Shown here: positions 8,967 through 18,977 of the stretch, piece after piece
Layout: each line of letters starts with the position of its first letter
Numbering within the stretch: the stretch's first letter is position 1
NCBI RefSeq assembly: GCF_014637725.1
Contig: NZ_BMFC01000002.1
Span: 248,907 to 312,906 of the forward strand
DNA: 64,000 bases
Source of the DNA: Marivita lacus
GTDB lineage: Bacteria > Pseudomonadota > Alphaproteobacteria > Rhodobacterales > Rhodobacteraceae
Reading direction: 5' to 3'
Notes under the pieces: model-generated
Databases searched by the model: none
What the model was told of the DNA's origin: nothing
Seen by the model: only the letters and a program-made list of their open reading frames with translations
Made by a program: the position numbers and the translations under genes

Positions 8967-9529
8967 TTTGGCGAGGATGACACCGCCACCACGCTTGTCC
9001 AGTCGATATTCGCGAAATCCGAGGTCTTGGCCTGTGCAAAGGTCAGAACATCCGCCGGGCTGTCGAAGCCCGCATATTGCAGGCCAGTCTGCAGATGGCG
9101 CTCGTCCATTTGACTGAACGCGATGGCCGCGATCGCACCGGTGACAAGGCCCACCGCATTGCCGCGACCCATCACACCCGGCTTCACGATGCGGATGACA
9201 TTGGCGAGGTAGAACAGGATCACCCCGATGATCAGCGCCGTGACGCCGTGCATGGCATAGCCCACGAATTGCAGCGGCCAGCCGAAGCGGACCAGAAGCG
9301 CCTGAACCGTTTCGGGATTGTTGGCCGAGAACAGGGCCGCGAGGGCAAGCGCGAAGCCCAGACCCGTCATCATGACGGGACTGCTCGACTTGCGCGAAGA
9401 CGCTGCGCCCATTTCCCAAGGCTGTCGCGTGTCGCGGACACTGGCGGGTGTTGCTGCAAACGCCGGGTCCAGCCGCTGGATGCGGGCGTTGAAATCGTTA
9501 CGATCTTGTTTTTTCAGAACTCGTTTCAT
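8963..9529 (-). CDS. Hypothetical membrane protein coupled to the hydrolase
   Basis: 188 residues. The basic N-terminus (MKRVLKKQDRNDFNARIQRLDP) is followed by hydrophobic segments near residues 53-72, 85-107 and 122-140 and a soluble C-terminal tail. I recognise no named family. The four-base overlap with the downstream haloacetate-dehalogenase-like gene points to co-production. A role in substrate entry or membrane placement is possible but only inferred. Confidence 0.7.
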   Translation of the reverse strand: MKRVLKKQDRNDFNARIQRLDPAFAATPASVRDTRQPWEMGAASSRKSSSPVMMTGLGFALALAALFSANNPETVQALLVRFGWPLQFVGYAMHGVTALIIGVILFYLANVIRIVKPGVMGRGNAVGLVTGAIAAIAFSQMDERHLQTGLQYAGFDSPADVLTFAQAKTSDFANIDWTSVVAVSSSPK

Positions 9530-9640
9530 GCGTTAACCATTGGCCAAAAAATGTGTCGAGATTTGGAACCGCGCGTGGCCAACTTGAGAAAGTTCGCTTG
9601 AATTTTAGAAATCCAGCATTCCTCGGTTTTGTCGTCGTTC

Positions 9641-11017
9641 CTATTCCTTGGTCAAGGCCTGCAAGATCCGTGCCCAGCTTCTTGTGCCCTTGTGAAAGCT
9701 TTCGATGTCGTATTTCTCGTTCGGGCTGTGGATCTGGTCGTCATCCTTGCCATAGCCGATCAGCATGGATTCGGTGCCCAGCAGGGTTTGGAAATATCCG
9801 GCCACGGGAATCGACCCGCCGCTGCCGATGAATGCCGCCTCATCCGGCCATTCCTCGCTCAGCGCGACGCGGGCCTGTTCGAAGGCCGGGTTGTCGATCG
9901 ACATGACCGAGGCTTTCGAAGCGCCGTGCCCCTTGAACGACACCTTGCAATCCTTCGGGGTCAGATCGGCGATCATGGTGCGCAGGCTGTCACGGATGGC
10001 GTGGGGGTCTTGCTGGCCGACGAGCCTGAAGCTGATCTTGGCGCTGGCCTTTGACGGCAGCACGGTCTTGAAGCCTTCGCCCTGGTAGCCGCCACCGATG
10101 CCGTTGACCTCGCAGGTGGGACGCGACCAAATCATTTCCAGCGCGCTGCGCCCGGCTTCACCCGCCAGATCGGCGAGGCCGACATCGCCGAGGAACGCCT
10201 TGTGATCGAACTCAAGCGCCTCCCATTGCTGCATGACATCGGCCGGGATGTCGGGCACGCCCTCATAAAAGCCCGGAATGGTGACACGCCCCTGGTCATC
10301 ATGAAGCAACGCGATGATGCGGCTCAGGACGCGGATCGGGTTCATCGCGGCGCCGCCATACATCCCTGAATGCAGGTCGCGGGTCGGGCCGGTGATGGTG
10401 ATTTCCTCCTGCAGCATGCCGCGCAGCATCGTGGTGATTGCAGGAACCCGGCTGTCGAACAGGCCTGTGTCGCAGATCAGCGCGATGTCCGCTTTCAACT
10501 CTTCGGCGTTTTCTTCGAGAAACGGCACAAGCGATGGTGAGCCTGATTCCTCTTCACCCTCGAAGAAGAACGTGACCTTGCAGGGCAGGCTGCCATGTTC
10601 CGCGATCCACGCCCGGCAGGCTTCGACAAAGGTCATCAACTGGCCCTTGTCGTCAGAGGTGCCGCGTCCGCGGATCACCTTGCCCTTTGGCGTGTCCTCG
10701 ATCTGCGGATCGAACGGATCGTTGTCCCACAGGTCCAGCGGATCAACCGGCTGCACATCATAGTGACCGTAGAACAGCAGATGCGGACCGGGGCCGTCAA
10801 TCGTGCCGACCACCATCGGATGACCGGGGGTCGGGCGCTTTTCGGCCTGCACCCCCATCGAGCGCAGATCGGCGACCAGCCAGTCGGCGGCGCGGTCACA
10901 CTCGGATTTGTAGGCGGGGTCTGTGGAGATCGACGGGATGCGCAGGAATTCCTTCAGACGCTCCAGGCTGTCCGACAGGTTGGAATCAATGCGATCGAGT
11001 ACGGGACCTACGGACAT
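9641..11017 (-). CDS. M20-family metallopeptidase (dipeptidase)
   Basis: 458 residues. The di-zinc exopeptidase motifs are all present: LLFYGHYDVQPV (His and Asp ligand region), GRGTSDDKGQ (bridging Asp), and FEGEEESGSPS (catalytic Glu pair). A dimerisation lid lies in the middle third. It probably cleaves dipeptides or acylated amino acids in the cytoplasm. The ATG at 11017 (MSVGPVLDR) follows AGAGGAAG by a proper distance; the ATG at 11035 overlaps that site. It is divergent from hemA. Confidence 0.93.
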   Translation of the reverse strand: MSVGPVLDRIDSNLSDSLERLKEFLRIPSISTDPAYKSECDRAADWLVADLRSMGVQAEKRPTPGHPMVVGTIDGPGPHLLFYGHYDVQPVDPLDLWDNDPFDPQIEDTPKGKVIRGRGTSDDKGQLMTFVEACRAWIAEHGSLPCKVTFFFEGEEESGSPSLVPFLEENAEELKADIALICDTGLFDSRVPAITTMLRGMLQEEITITGPTRDLHSGMYGGAAMNPIRVLSRIIALLHDDQGRVTIPGFYEGVPDIPADVMQQWEALEFDHKAFLGDVGLADLAGEAGRSALEMIWSRPTCEVNGIGGGYQGEGFKTVLPSKASAKISFRLVGQQDPHAIRDSLRTMIADLTPKDCKVSFKGHGASKASVMSIDNPAFEQARVALSEEWPDEAAFIGSGGSIPVAGYFQTLLGTESMLIGYGKDDDQIHSPNEKYDIESFHKGTRSWARILQALTKE

Positions 11018-11158
11018 TTTCAGCTTCCTCTGCATGTTTTACCGAAGCCTACCACCGCGCGACACACTGTCCAGAGCCGCAAATCGGAAGGAAACCCCCG
11101 CCAATGATGTGGGGAAAATACAGATTTTCCGGACAAAGCCGCGGTGGGCCCGGCGAAT

Positions 11159-11172
11159 TTGACCTAGATCAA
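11159..11172 (+). promoter_or_regulatory. FNR/FnrL-type box upstream of hemA
   Basis: TTGACCTAGATCAA matches the FNR consensus TTGAT-N4-ATCAA in 9 of 10 informative positions. It lies 129 bases before the hemA start. FnrL control of hemA at low oxygen is established in Rhodobacter, so this is probably an oxygen-response site. Confidence 0.75.
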
Positions 11173-11300
11173 GGCTGCGACGGTTGGTCGTTCCTTAAGC
11201 ACATTGTCATGGGGATATGCGATCTATATCCATTCTAAAATGTGAATGCGACGCGGGGCGCCGGAACTCCCCCGAAGATCGCAGACTGAAGGAGACGCCG

Positions 11301-12524
11301 GTGCACTACTCAGACAAACTCGACGAAGCCCTGAATCGTTTGCACGAAGAGGGACGCTATCGGACATTTATCGATATCGAGCGTCAGAACGGTCAATTCC
11401 CCCATGCTGTCTGGCGCAAGCCCGATGGGACCGAGCAGGACATCACCGTGTGGTGCGGCAATGATTATCTTGGCATGGGCCAGCACCCCGTCGTTCTGGC
11501 CGCGATGCACGAGGCATTGGACGCCACTGGCGCGGGTTCCGGCGGCACACGCAACATTTCCGGCACAACCGTTTATCACAAGCGCCTTGAGGCGGAACTG
11601 GCTGACCTGCACCAGAAGGAAGCGGCGCTGCTGTTCACCTCGGCCTATATCGCGAATGACGCGACGCTCTCGACGCTGCCCAAGCTCTTTCCCGGCCTGA
11701 TCATCTATTCCGACGCGCTGAACCACGCGTCGATGATCGAAGGCGTGCGCCGCAATGGCGGGGCCAAGCGCATCTTCCGACACAATGACGTGGCGCATCT
11801 GCGCGAATTGCTGGCGGCGGACGATCCCGAGGCACCCAAGCTGATCGCGTTCGAATCGATCTATTCGATGGATGGCGATTTCGGCCCGATCAAGGCGATC
11901 TGCGATCTGGCCGACGAATTCGGCGCGCTGACCTATATTGACGAGGTGCACGCGGTCGGCATGTACGGCCCGCGCGGCGCTGGTGTTGCGGAACGCGATG
12001 GCCTGATGGACCGCATCGACATCATCAATGGCACATTGGCCAAAGCTTACGGCGTGATGGGCGGCTATATCGCGGCATCGGCAAAAATGTGCGACGCGAT
12101 CCGGTCCTATGCGCCGGGCTTCATCTTTACCACGTCGCTGCCGCCTGCGGTGGCGGCGGGGGCGGCGGCATCCGTCGCGCATCTCAAGACCGACCAGACC
12201 TTGCGCGACCAGCATCAGTTGCAAGCCCGTATCCTCAAGATGCGCCTCAAGGGTCTGGGTCTGCCGATCGTCGATCACGGAAGTCATATCATCCCGGTCA
12301 TCGTGGGCGATCCGGTTCACACCAAGCAGATGTCCGACATGATGCTCGACCGGTTCGGAATCTATGTGCAGCCGATCAATTATCCGACCGTGCCGCGTGG
12401 CACGGAACGCCTGCGGTTCACGCCCTCTCCGGTACACGGTCCGCAAGAGATCGACAAACTCGTGCAAGCGATGGATGAACTTTGGGCACATTGTGCGCTG
12501 AATCGCGCCGAGCTCAGCGCGTAA
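11301..12524 (+). CDS. hemA: 5-aminolevulinate synthase
   Basis: 407 residues, exactly the Rhodobacter HemA length. It condenses glycine with succinyl-CoA, the first step of the C4 (Shemin) route to heme and other tetrapyrroles. PLP binds Lys248 ([14 protein letters not shown]). The cofactor aspartate is in [12 protein letters not shown] and the glycine-rich loop in [12 protein letters not shown]. The start is GTG 11301, giving [28 protein letters not shown], behind GAAGGAG. An upstream in-frame ATG would add residues foreign to the family. An FNR-type box upstream implies induction when oxygen falls. Confidence 0.98.
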   Translation: MHYSDKLDEALNRLHEEGRYRTFIDIERQNGQFPHAVWRKPDGTEQDITVWCGNDYLGMGQHPVVLAAMHEALDATGAGSGGTRNISGTTVYHKRLEAELADLHQKEAALLFTSAYIANDATLSTLPKLFPGLIIYSDALNHASMIEGVRRNGGAKRIFRHNDVAHLRELLAADDPEAPKLIAFESIYSMDGDFGPIKAICDLADEFGALTYIDEVHAVGMYGPRGAGVAERDGLMDRIDIINGTLAKAYGVMGGYIAASAKMCDAIRSYAPGFIFTTSLPPAVAAGAAASVAHLKTDQTLRDQHQLQARILKMRLKGLGLPIVDHGSHIIPVIVGDPVHTKQMSDMMLDRFGIYVQPINYPTVPRGTERLRFTPSPVHGPQEIDKLVQAMDELWAHCALNRAELSA

Positions 12525-12652
12525 CACTTGGAATCAGTGCATTAAACCTTGTCGTATGGTAATTAACGAGTAATAAAATGCGCGACCCGACTCACCTGGT
12601 ACGCGCGACGCAGGCAGCGTGTAGACGGTTGGTACGGCAAGGGGCAGCGAGT

Positions 12653-14239
12653 ATGATTGGGCGGAAATCCCCAAAGCTTTCGCAGGACATATCCGAACCT
12701 AAACCAAGGAGCTTCGATGATTTCGAACTCCGTCTCGGGGATGTCATGCGCGGGGAACGCGCAACATTGGGCAAGTCCTTGCTGGACGTGCAGCGCGAAT
12801 TGCGCATCAAGGCCAGCTATATCGCCGCAATAGAAAATTGCGACCCGACAGCCTTTGACACACCCGGTTTCATCGCGGGCTACGTGCGATCCTATGCGCG
12901 TTACCTTGGCATGGACCCGGACGACACCTATGCCGTATTCTGCGCCGAAAGCGGCTTCGAGACAGCGCATGGAATGTCTGACGCGGCGTCCTCGCGCAAG
13001 AAATCCGAGATTGCGCCTGTCGCGGCCAAGGTGTCGCCCCGCGATCCGTTCTCGCAGCCGGCCCTGCCGTTTGCACCCGGAGACGATTCGCTCCTGTCCC
13101 GGATCGAACCCGGAGCGATTGGCTCGACGCTTGTGCTGGCACTGTTGCTCGGCGGGCTGGGCTATGGCGGATATGCGGTCCTGCAAGAGGTGCAGCGCGT
13201 GCAGATGGCCCCGGTCGACCAGACGCCGGTTGTCCTGAGCGATCTCGACCCGTTGCAGACCTCGATTGAGACAGCCGACTCTTCCGCGACCAGAGCGGAT
13301 ACCGGCGGCGCTGCTGCGGGTGTGTTCACACCGCCCGCGACCGTCGAGGCGTTTGATCGCCTTTACCGCCCGCAAGCGTTGGACGTGCCGGTCCTGATCG
13401 CACGCGATGCTCCGATTTCATCGCTCGATCCGAACAGCGTCGGGGCTTTTGCGCAGGTGGCCACGCAGAATCTTCCGAACGTCGATCTTGAGCCGGCCGC
13501 ATTCAGCCCCACAGGGCCGTCCACCTTGCCTCAGGATGGGGTGACGGTGATTGCAGCGCGGCCCGCCTGGGTGCGGATTCGCGGTGCCGACCGGTCGGTG
13601 ATTTTCGAACGGGTCATGGCCGCCGGGGAGACTTGGACCGTGCCCGCATCGGAGCCCGACGCATTGCTCAATGTCGGGGAAAGCGGTGCTGTCTATCTTG
13701 CCGTCAATGGGCAGACGATCGGTCCCGTGGGGCCTTCGGGCACCGTGACCTCGGACCTGCCGCTGGACGGCCCGACGCTTGCCGCGGCGCTGGAGCCTGC
13801 GGACCTGCAAAACGATCAGGATTTGTCCCGCGTGCTGGCTGAACTCGGCACCGACCAATCGCAGCCGACCATCGGGCAGCCGAAGATTCTCGAGGACAGC
13901 GCGCCGGGTGTGACACTCGTGGCTGTGCGTCCGGCCTGGATTCGGGTGCGCGCGGCGGATGGCACGGTGATCTACGAGACCATCATGAACGCGGGCGACA
14001 CCTACGAAGTGCCGATCACCGAGGAGCCGCCGACCCTGCGTGTGGGCGAATCCGGTGCGGTCTATTTCGCGATGAACGGCCAGACCTACGGCCCGGCAGG
14101 GGCACGCGGATCAGTCACGTCGAACCTCGCGCTGTCTGTGGACCAGCTGAGCCAGACCTACTCGGTCGCGTCGTTCGAAGCGGACAGCGATCTGGCCCGC
14201 ATCGTTGCCGAACTGGAAATCCAGCAACCCGCGGACTGA
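12653..14239 (+). CDS. RodZ-like HTH membrane protein with duplicated DUF4115 domain
   Basis: 528 residues. An N-terminal HTH_25/XRE domain (about 20-100; LRLGDVMRGERATLGKSLLDVQRELRIK, FIAGYVRSYARYLGMD) is followed by a disordered stretch, one transmembrane segment (about 154-177) and a periplasmic part. That part contains two similar DUF4115 units at about 300-372 and 420-494, starting PAWVRIRGADRSVIFERVM and PAWIRVRAADGTVIYETIM. RodZ links MreB to the cell wall and normally has a single DUF4115. The ATG at 12653 follows AAGGGGCAGCGAGT; an earlier in-frame ATG at 12578 would add 25 atypical residues. Confidence 0.85.
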   Translation: MIGRKSPKLSQDISEPKPRSFDDFELRLGDVMRGERATLGKSLLDVQRELRIKASYIAAIENCDPTAFDTPGFIAGYVRSYARYLGMDPDDTYAVFCAESGFETAHGMSDAASSRKKSEIAPVAAKVSPRDPFSQPALPFAPGDDSLLSRIEPGAIGSTLVLALLLGGLGYGGYAVLQEVQRVQMAPVDQTPVVLSDLDPLQTSIETADSSATRADTGGAAAGVFTPPATVEAFDRLYRPQALDVPVLIARDAPISSLDPNSVGAFAQVATQNLPNVDLEPAAFSPTGPSTLPQDGVTVIAARPAWVRIRGADRSVIFERVMAAGETWTVPASEPDALLNVGESGAVYLAVNGQTIGPVGPSGTVTSDLPLDGPTLAAALEPADLQNDQDLSRVLAELGTDQSQPTIGQPKILEDSAPGVTLVAVRPAWIRVRAADGTVIYETIMNAGDTYEVPITEEPPTLRVGESGAVYFAMNGQTYGPAGARGSVTSNLALSVDQLSQTYSVASFEADSDLARIVAELEIQQPAD

Positions 14240-14346
14240 TCCTCGCACCTCGTGCAGAAGGCTTGCAGACCCGCCTCAGCGGGCCTAGCTATAGGCATGA
14301 ATAATCTGTACCGTTTGGTTGACACTTTCCGCGACAGGAGGGCTGC

Positions 14347-15474
14347 ATGAGCCTCAATCACATACGCCCGTGGCGCAACATCTACCGCCGCAAGTCGCGC
14401 CAGATCATGGTGGGCAATGTGCCGGTCGGGGGGGATGCGCCGATCACAGTGCAGACGATGACCAACACGCTGACGCCGGATGTGAAGGCGACACTGGCAC
14501 AGGTGCAGGCGGCGGCGGATGCCGGGGCCGACATCGTGCGGATCTCGATCCCTGACGAGGACAGTTCCCGCGCGCTCAAGGAGATCGTGCGCGAAAGCCC
14601 GGTACCGATCGTGGCGGACATCCATTTCCACTACAAGCGCGGCATCGAGGCCGCCGAGGCAGGTGCCGCCTGTCTGCGCATCAACCCCGGCAATATCGGG
14701 TCCGAGGCGCGGGTGAAGGAAGTCATCAAGGCGGCCCGCGACCACAATTGTTCGATCCGCATTGGCGTGAACGCCGGATCGCTGGAAAAGCACCTGCTCG
14801 AAAAATATGGCGAGCCGTGCCCCGATGCGATGGTCGAGTCGGGTCTGGATCACATCAAGATCCTGCAGGACAACGATTTCCACGAGTTCAAGATCAGCTG
14901 CAAGGCGTCGGACGTCTTCATGGCCGCCGCCGCCTATCAGCAATTGGCGGATGCGACAGATGCGCCGATCCATCTGGGCATCACCGAGGCGGGCGGCCTG
15001 ATGACGGGCACCATCAAATCCGCAATCGGTCTTGGCAACCTGCTCTGGATGGGGATCGGCGACACGATCCGGGTGTCGCTGTCGGCGGACCCGGTGGAAG
15101 AGGTCAAGGTCGGCTACGAGATCCTGAAATCCCTGGGCCTGCGCCATCGCGGCGTGAACATCATCTCCTGCCCAAGCTGTGCGCGGCAAGGCTTTGATGT
15201 GATCAAGACGGTCGAGGCGCTGGAAAAACGGCTGGAGCACATCAAGACCCCGATGAGCCTGTCGATCATCGGCTGCGTGGTGAACGGGCCGGGCGAGGCG
15301 TTGATGACCGATGTCGGTTTTACCGGCGGCGGCAACGGGGCCGGGATGGTCTATCTTGCGGGCAAGCAGAGCCACAAGATGTCGAACGACCAGATGATCG
15401 AGCACATCGTCGAGGAAGTGGAAAAGAAAGCCGCGGAACTGGACGCCGAAACGGCTCAGGAAGCGGCGGAATAG
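14347..15474 (+). CDS. ispG: 4-hydroxy-3-methylbut-2-en-1-yl diphosphate synthase
   Basis: 375 residues. IspG reductively opens MEcPP to HMBPP in the MEP isoprenoid pathway. The [4Fe-4S] cysteines are C275 and C278 (SCPSC) and C310 (GCVVNGPGE), and the cluster's glutamate follows in NGPGEA. The TIM-barrel half starts with [23 protein letters not shown] ribosome site precedes the ATG. It follows the RodZ-like gene by 107 bases, an arrangement common in this family of bacteria. Confidence 0.98.
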   Translation: MSLNHIRPWRNIYRRKSRQIMVGNVPVGGDAPITVQTMTNTLTPDVKATLAQVQAAADAGADIVRISIPDEDSSRALKEIVRESPVPIVADIHFHYKRGIEAAEAGAACLRINPGNIGSEARVKEVIKAARDHNCSIRIGVNAGSLEKHLLEKYGEPCPDAMVESGLDHIKILQDNDFHEFKISCKASDVFMAAAAYQQLADATDAPIHLGITEAGGLMTGTIKSAIGLGNLLWMGIGDTIRVSLSADPVEEVKVGYEILKSLGLRHRGVNIISCPSCARQGFDVIKTVEALEKRLEHIKTPMSLSIIGCVVNGPGEALMTDVGFTGGGNGAGMVYLAGKQSHKMSNDQMIEHIVEEVEKKAAELDAETAQEAAE

Positions 15475-15576
15475 CGCAAGATGCTTTGAAACGGTTTGGT
15501 GACAACACGTTACAACGTGCTGTCATTCGGTTTGCAAACCGCATTTTGCAAGTTTGCAAACCGCCTTGTGCCCGGT

Positions 15577-16329
15577 TCAGCGCGCCTCGGCGATGATCTC
15601 CTGCATCGCGTCCAGCGGCACATAGCCCCGGATCAGCTGATCGCCCATCACGAAAGACGGTGTGCCGTTGATCTGGAGCGCCTGCGCCAGGGCGCGGGTC
15701 GAAGCCAGTTGCTCTGACACGCTGTCGCTGTCCATCGCCGCGATCACCGCGTCGGCATCCAGTTCCAGCGTCTCGGCCAACCGCCGCAGCACGGTGTCGT
15801 CAAGATCGCCGTTCAGCACGATCAGCGCCTCTTTCGCGGCCTCGTAAGCCGCATCCCCGCCAACCTCGCGCGCGGCGAGGGCGAAGCGGGACGAGATCAC
15901 CGAGTTTTCACCGAGGATCGGCAGTTCCTTGGCGACGTAGCGGATGTTGCCATCCAGTTCGAGCAGTTGCGCCACCTCGGGATGGGCGCGACGGCAGAAG
16001 CCGCAGCGATAGTCGAAGAACTCCACGATGGTCACGTCCCCGTCGGGGTTGCCGCCGACCCAGCTGTAGCCGTCGTTGAAGATGGCCTCGGCGTTGTTCT
16101 CGATCAGCGCGACATCGCCCTGCGCCTGTTCGGCGGCCTGCCGCTCTTCGAGAACCTGCACGGCCTCCATGATGACCTGCGGGTTTTCCAGCAGGTAGGC
16201 GCGCACCTGCGCCCCGAAGGCAGCGCGGTCGGCGTCGGACATGTTGTCCAGGTCAAGATCGGCAGCCTGCACACCGGTGGCCATCAGAAGGGCAAGAACG
16301 GATGAGGCAAGAAGGCGGGGTTTGGACAT
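15577..16329 (-). CDS. DsbA-family thiol:disulfide oxidoreductase
   Basis: 250 residues. A signal peptide (1-22, ending VQAAD) targets it to the periplasm. An N-terminal helical extension precedes a thioredoxin fold with C109-G-F-C112 (EFFDYRCGFCRRAHPE) and the cis-Pro loop NGTPSFVMGD near the end. The long N-terminal helix resembles the DsbD/ScsC- or BdbD-like branch rather than classical DsbA. Two adjacent ATGs (16332, 16329) follow GGAGA; I favour the second for spacing. It precedes the M48 protease gene's downstream end by 22 bases in the same direction, so the two are probably co-transcribed as protease then DsbA. Confidence 0.9.
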   Translation of the reverse strand: MSKPRLLASSVLALLMATGVQAADLDLDNMSDADRAAFGAQVRAYLLENPQVIMEAVQVLEERQAAEQAQGDVALIENNAEAIFNDGYSWVGGNPDGDVTIVEFFDYRCGFCRRAHPEVAQLLELDGNIRYVAKELPILGENSVISSRFALAAREVGGDAAYEAAKEALIVLNGDLDDTVLRRLAETLELDADAVIAAMDSDSVSEQLASTRALAQALQINGTPSFVMGDQLIRGYVPLDAMQEIIAEAR

Positions 16330-16351
16330 CATGGGTCTCCAGTCATCGATT

Positions 16352-17689
16352 TCATCGCTGCAAGGCGCGTTGCGCTGCACTTAACACATCCTGCGCCCGT
16401 TGCCATGGGCCGGATCCGCGCGGCAATGCGCCTTCGGCTCGCGTGGCGTGGATCGCGGCATCCTTCAACTGGCCCTGAACGGCATAGCGTTCTGCCGTTG
16501 CCAGCGACGCCATCGCGTTCTGGCCGGTCTTGGCATAGGCCGTGGCAAGGTCGCGCAGGATGCGGGTGTCGCTGAAGTCGCGCCCGCGTGCGGCCTCCAG
16601 CGTGCGCAGTGCGTCCTGCGGCTTGCCATCGGCAAGCTGTGCCCGACCCAGCCCGCCAAGGATCAGAGGCTCGCGCGGCGCGAGCCGGGCGGCGGCGGAA
16701 TAGACCTGGACCGCATCCGAGGCACGGCGCGATTCCAGCAGGATCTGGCCCTTGAGGTCGCGCAGGTACGGATCGTTCGGGCGCGCGGTGATCGCGGCGT
16801 CAATATGGCGGATCGCGCGGCCAAGGTCGCTCTGGCGGTGATAGGCCACGGCCCTGCGCATCTCCGCGATATCCGGCGACAGGCTGTCATCGGCACGGCG
16901 CAGCGTCCAGCTCGGTGCGCGGGTGAAGGCGGTCAGCTTGCCCTTGGCGCGGTCGAACCAGTAATCACCAGTGGGGTCGGGCGCCGTTCTTGCCGAGGCA
17001 CCTGCGACGAGCCCCTGGAGCGCGCGCAGACGGTCGCGCGACAGCGGGTGCGACCGCATGTAGGGATCCTGACGGGTTTCGGCCAGGGCTTCCTGCCCCC
17101 GGAACAGTTCCTGCACCTCGATCGCGCCCTGAGGGTCGATCCCGGCACTGACGAGGTAGCGGATCGAACTGATATCGGCCGAGGCTTCCTCGGCGCGGGT
17201 ATGGGCGAGGAAACTGCGCAGGTTCGAGGATTGCAGACCGATCCCGAGGCCCACAGCGGCGCGTCCCGCGCCCGAAGCTGCAGCCGCCACGGCCAGCGCC
17301 ATGCCCAGACCCGCGGTGGTGCGGGCGCTTTGCATGTTGCCCAGGCGGCGCGAGATATGGCCGTTGGCGATGTGCGCCGCCTCATGTGCGATCACGGCCT
17401 GCAACTGTGCGGCCGTTTCCAGTTTGGTCACGAGGCCGGAATGGATGAAGATATGCTGCGTGTCGATGATGAACGCGTTGAGCGTGCTGTCGTCGATCAA
17501 AAGGATGCGCACCTGGTTTGGGCTGAGACCCGCTGCGCGCAGAACCGGCGCGCCAAGCTCTTTGAGCGCGTGCTCGATATCGGCGTCGCGCAACAGCGTT
17601 GCCGCCCGCGCAGGAGCAGCGGCGATGAGCGCGGTCAGGCACAGGACAAGTCCGATGGCCCTGAAAAGGTGCAGCGTCGCGTGATACAT
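16352..17689 (-). CDS. M48 metalloprotease with TPR repeats (BepA/YfgC-like)
   Basis: 445 residues. A signal peptide (1-29) is followed by an M48 domain with zinc motif H102-E-A-A-H106 and the third-ligand segment HTRAEEASAD. A C-terminal TPR array runs from about residue 280 to the end. BepA-type proteases act in the periplasm on misassembled outer-membrane proteins, which fits the DsbA-like gene immediately downstream. The start MYHATLHLFR at 17689 follows GCAAGG and gives the best signal peptide; a longer frame would bury it. It is divergent from the aminotransferase. Confidence 0.92.
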   Translation of the reverse strand: MYHATLHLFRAIGLVLCLTALIAAAPARAATLLRDADIEHALKELGAPVLRAAGLSPNQVRILLIDDSTLNAFIIDTQHIFIHSGLVTKLETAAQLQAVIAHEAAHIANGHISRRLGNMQSARTTAGLGMALAVAAAASGAGRAAVGLGIGLQSSNLRSFLAHTRAEEASADISSIRYLVSAGIDPQGAIEVQELFRGQEALAETRQDPYMRSHPLSRDRLRALQGLVAGASARTAPDPTGDYWFDRAKGKLTAFTRAPSWTLRRADDSLSPDIAEMRRAVAYHRQSDLGRAIRHIDAAITARPNDPYLRDLKGQILLESRRASDAVQVYSAAARLAPREPLILGGLGRAQLADGKPQDALRTLEAARGRDFSDTRILRDLATAYAKTGQNAMASLATAERYAVQGQLKDAAIHATRAEGALPRGSGPWQRAQDVLSAAQRALQR

Positions 17690-17745
17690 TGACCTTGCCC
17701 CGTGTTCGCCCCTAGGTCTGCCCCCAGCAGTGTACGGAGAGAATG

Positions 17746-18900
17746 ATGCGGAACTCAAGCCGTGGGGCGGTTGATCCCTTTATCGTGATGGATGTGATGG
17801 AAGCGGCGCGGCAGGCCGAGGACGCGGGTCGGCACATCATCCATATGGAAGTGGGTCAGCCGGGCACTCCGGCCCCCGTTTTGGCGCGCAATGCACTGGT
17901 CCGCGAGATGGGCGACAATCCGCTGGGCTATACCGTCGCGCTGGGTCTGCCCGCTTTGCGCCAGCGGATCGCGCAGCTTTATGGCGACTGGTACGATGTC
18001 GATCTGGACCCGGCGCGCGTGGTTGTGACGCCCGGATCGTCGGGCGGGTTCATCCTTGCCTTCACCGCGCTGTTCGATGCGGGTGACAGGATCGCGCTCG
18101 GGGCGCCCGGCTACCCGTCCTACCGCCAGATCATGAAGTCGCTCGATCTTGTGCCGGTCGAGGTGCAGACCCGCGCCGAGGCCCGGTACCAGCTGGAGCC
18201 CTCCGATCTGGAGGGGCTCGATTATCAGGGCATGATGGTCGCCTCTCCGGCCAATCCCACGGGCACGATGCTGGGCCGGGACGCGCTTGGTGCGCTGATC
18301 GGCGCGGCGCAGGACAAGGGGGCCGCGTTCCTGTCGGACGAGATTTACCACGGGATCGAGTACGACCACAAAGCCGTGACCGCGCTTCAGATCAGCGACG
18401 ATGTTTGCGTGATCAACTCGTTTTCCAAGTATTTCAGCATGACCGGCTGGCGGGTCGGCTGGCTGGTGTTGCCGCCGGGCAATGTGCGGCAGGTCGAACG
18501 GCTGGCGCAGAACATGTTCATTTGCGCGCCTCATGCGGCACAGATCGCGGCGCTGGCTGCGATGGATGCGCCGGAGGAGCTTGAGGCGAACATGGCCGTC
18601 TACCGCGAAAACCGCCGCCTGATGATCGAAGGTTTGCCCAAGGCCGGGTTCGACAGGATCGCGCCGCCGGACGGGGCGTTCTATGTCTATGCAGACATCT
18701 CTCATCTGACCGAGGACAGCCGCGCCTTTGCCCGTGCCATCCTCGACGAGGCCGGGGTGGCGGTGACGCCGGGGCTGGATTTCGACCCTGAGCGGGGGGG
18801 CGGCACGCTACGCTTTTCCTACGCGCGGGCAACTGCGGACATTCTCGAAGGGCTGGTCCGGCTGGAACGCTTCATGCGGGCGCAGGGCCATATCGCCTGA
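17746..18900 (+). CDS. Class I/II PLP-dependent aminotransferase
   Basis: 384 residues. The fold-type I aminotransferase motifs are clear: substrate loop HMEVGQPGTPAP, GYT, ASPANPTGTM, SDEIYHGIEY, and the PLP lysine in NSFSKYFSMTGWRVGW. The likely substrates are aspartate, alanine or an aromatic amino acid; the sequence does not settle which. Two adjacent ATGs (17743 and 17746) follow GGAG; the second has the better spacing and matches the usual MRNSxRG start. A second, distantly related aminotransferase is encoded at 41644-42825. Confidence 0.92.
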   Translation: MRNSSRGAVDPFIVMDVMEAARQAEDAGRHIIHMEVGQPGTPAPVLARNALVREMGDNPLGYTVALGLPALRQRIAQLYGDWYDVDLDPARVVVTPGSSGGFILAFTALFDAGDRIALGAPGYPSYRQIMKSLDLVPVEVQTRAEARYQLEPSDLEGLDYQGMMVASPANPTGTMLGRDALGALIGAAQDKGAAFLSDEIYHGIEYDHKAVTALQISDDVCVINSFSKYFSMTGWRVGWLVLPPGNVRQVERLAQNMFICAPHAAQIAALAAMDAPEELEANMAVYRENRRLMIEGLPKAGFDRIAPPDGAFYVYADISHLTEDSRAFARAILDEAGVAVTPGLDFDPERGGGTLRFSYARATADILEGLVRLERFMRAQGHIA

Positions 18901-18977
18901 GCGCATCCGGACTGTCCCTGAAGAGCAAAATCCGGTACTGTTGCCGCAAAGGCCCGATCAGAGGCCGGGGTGAGCGA

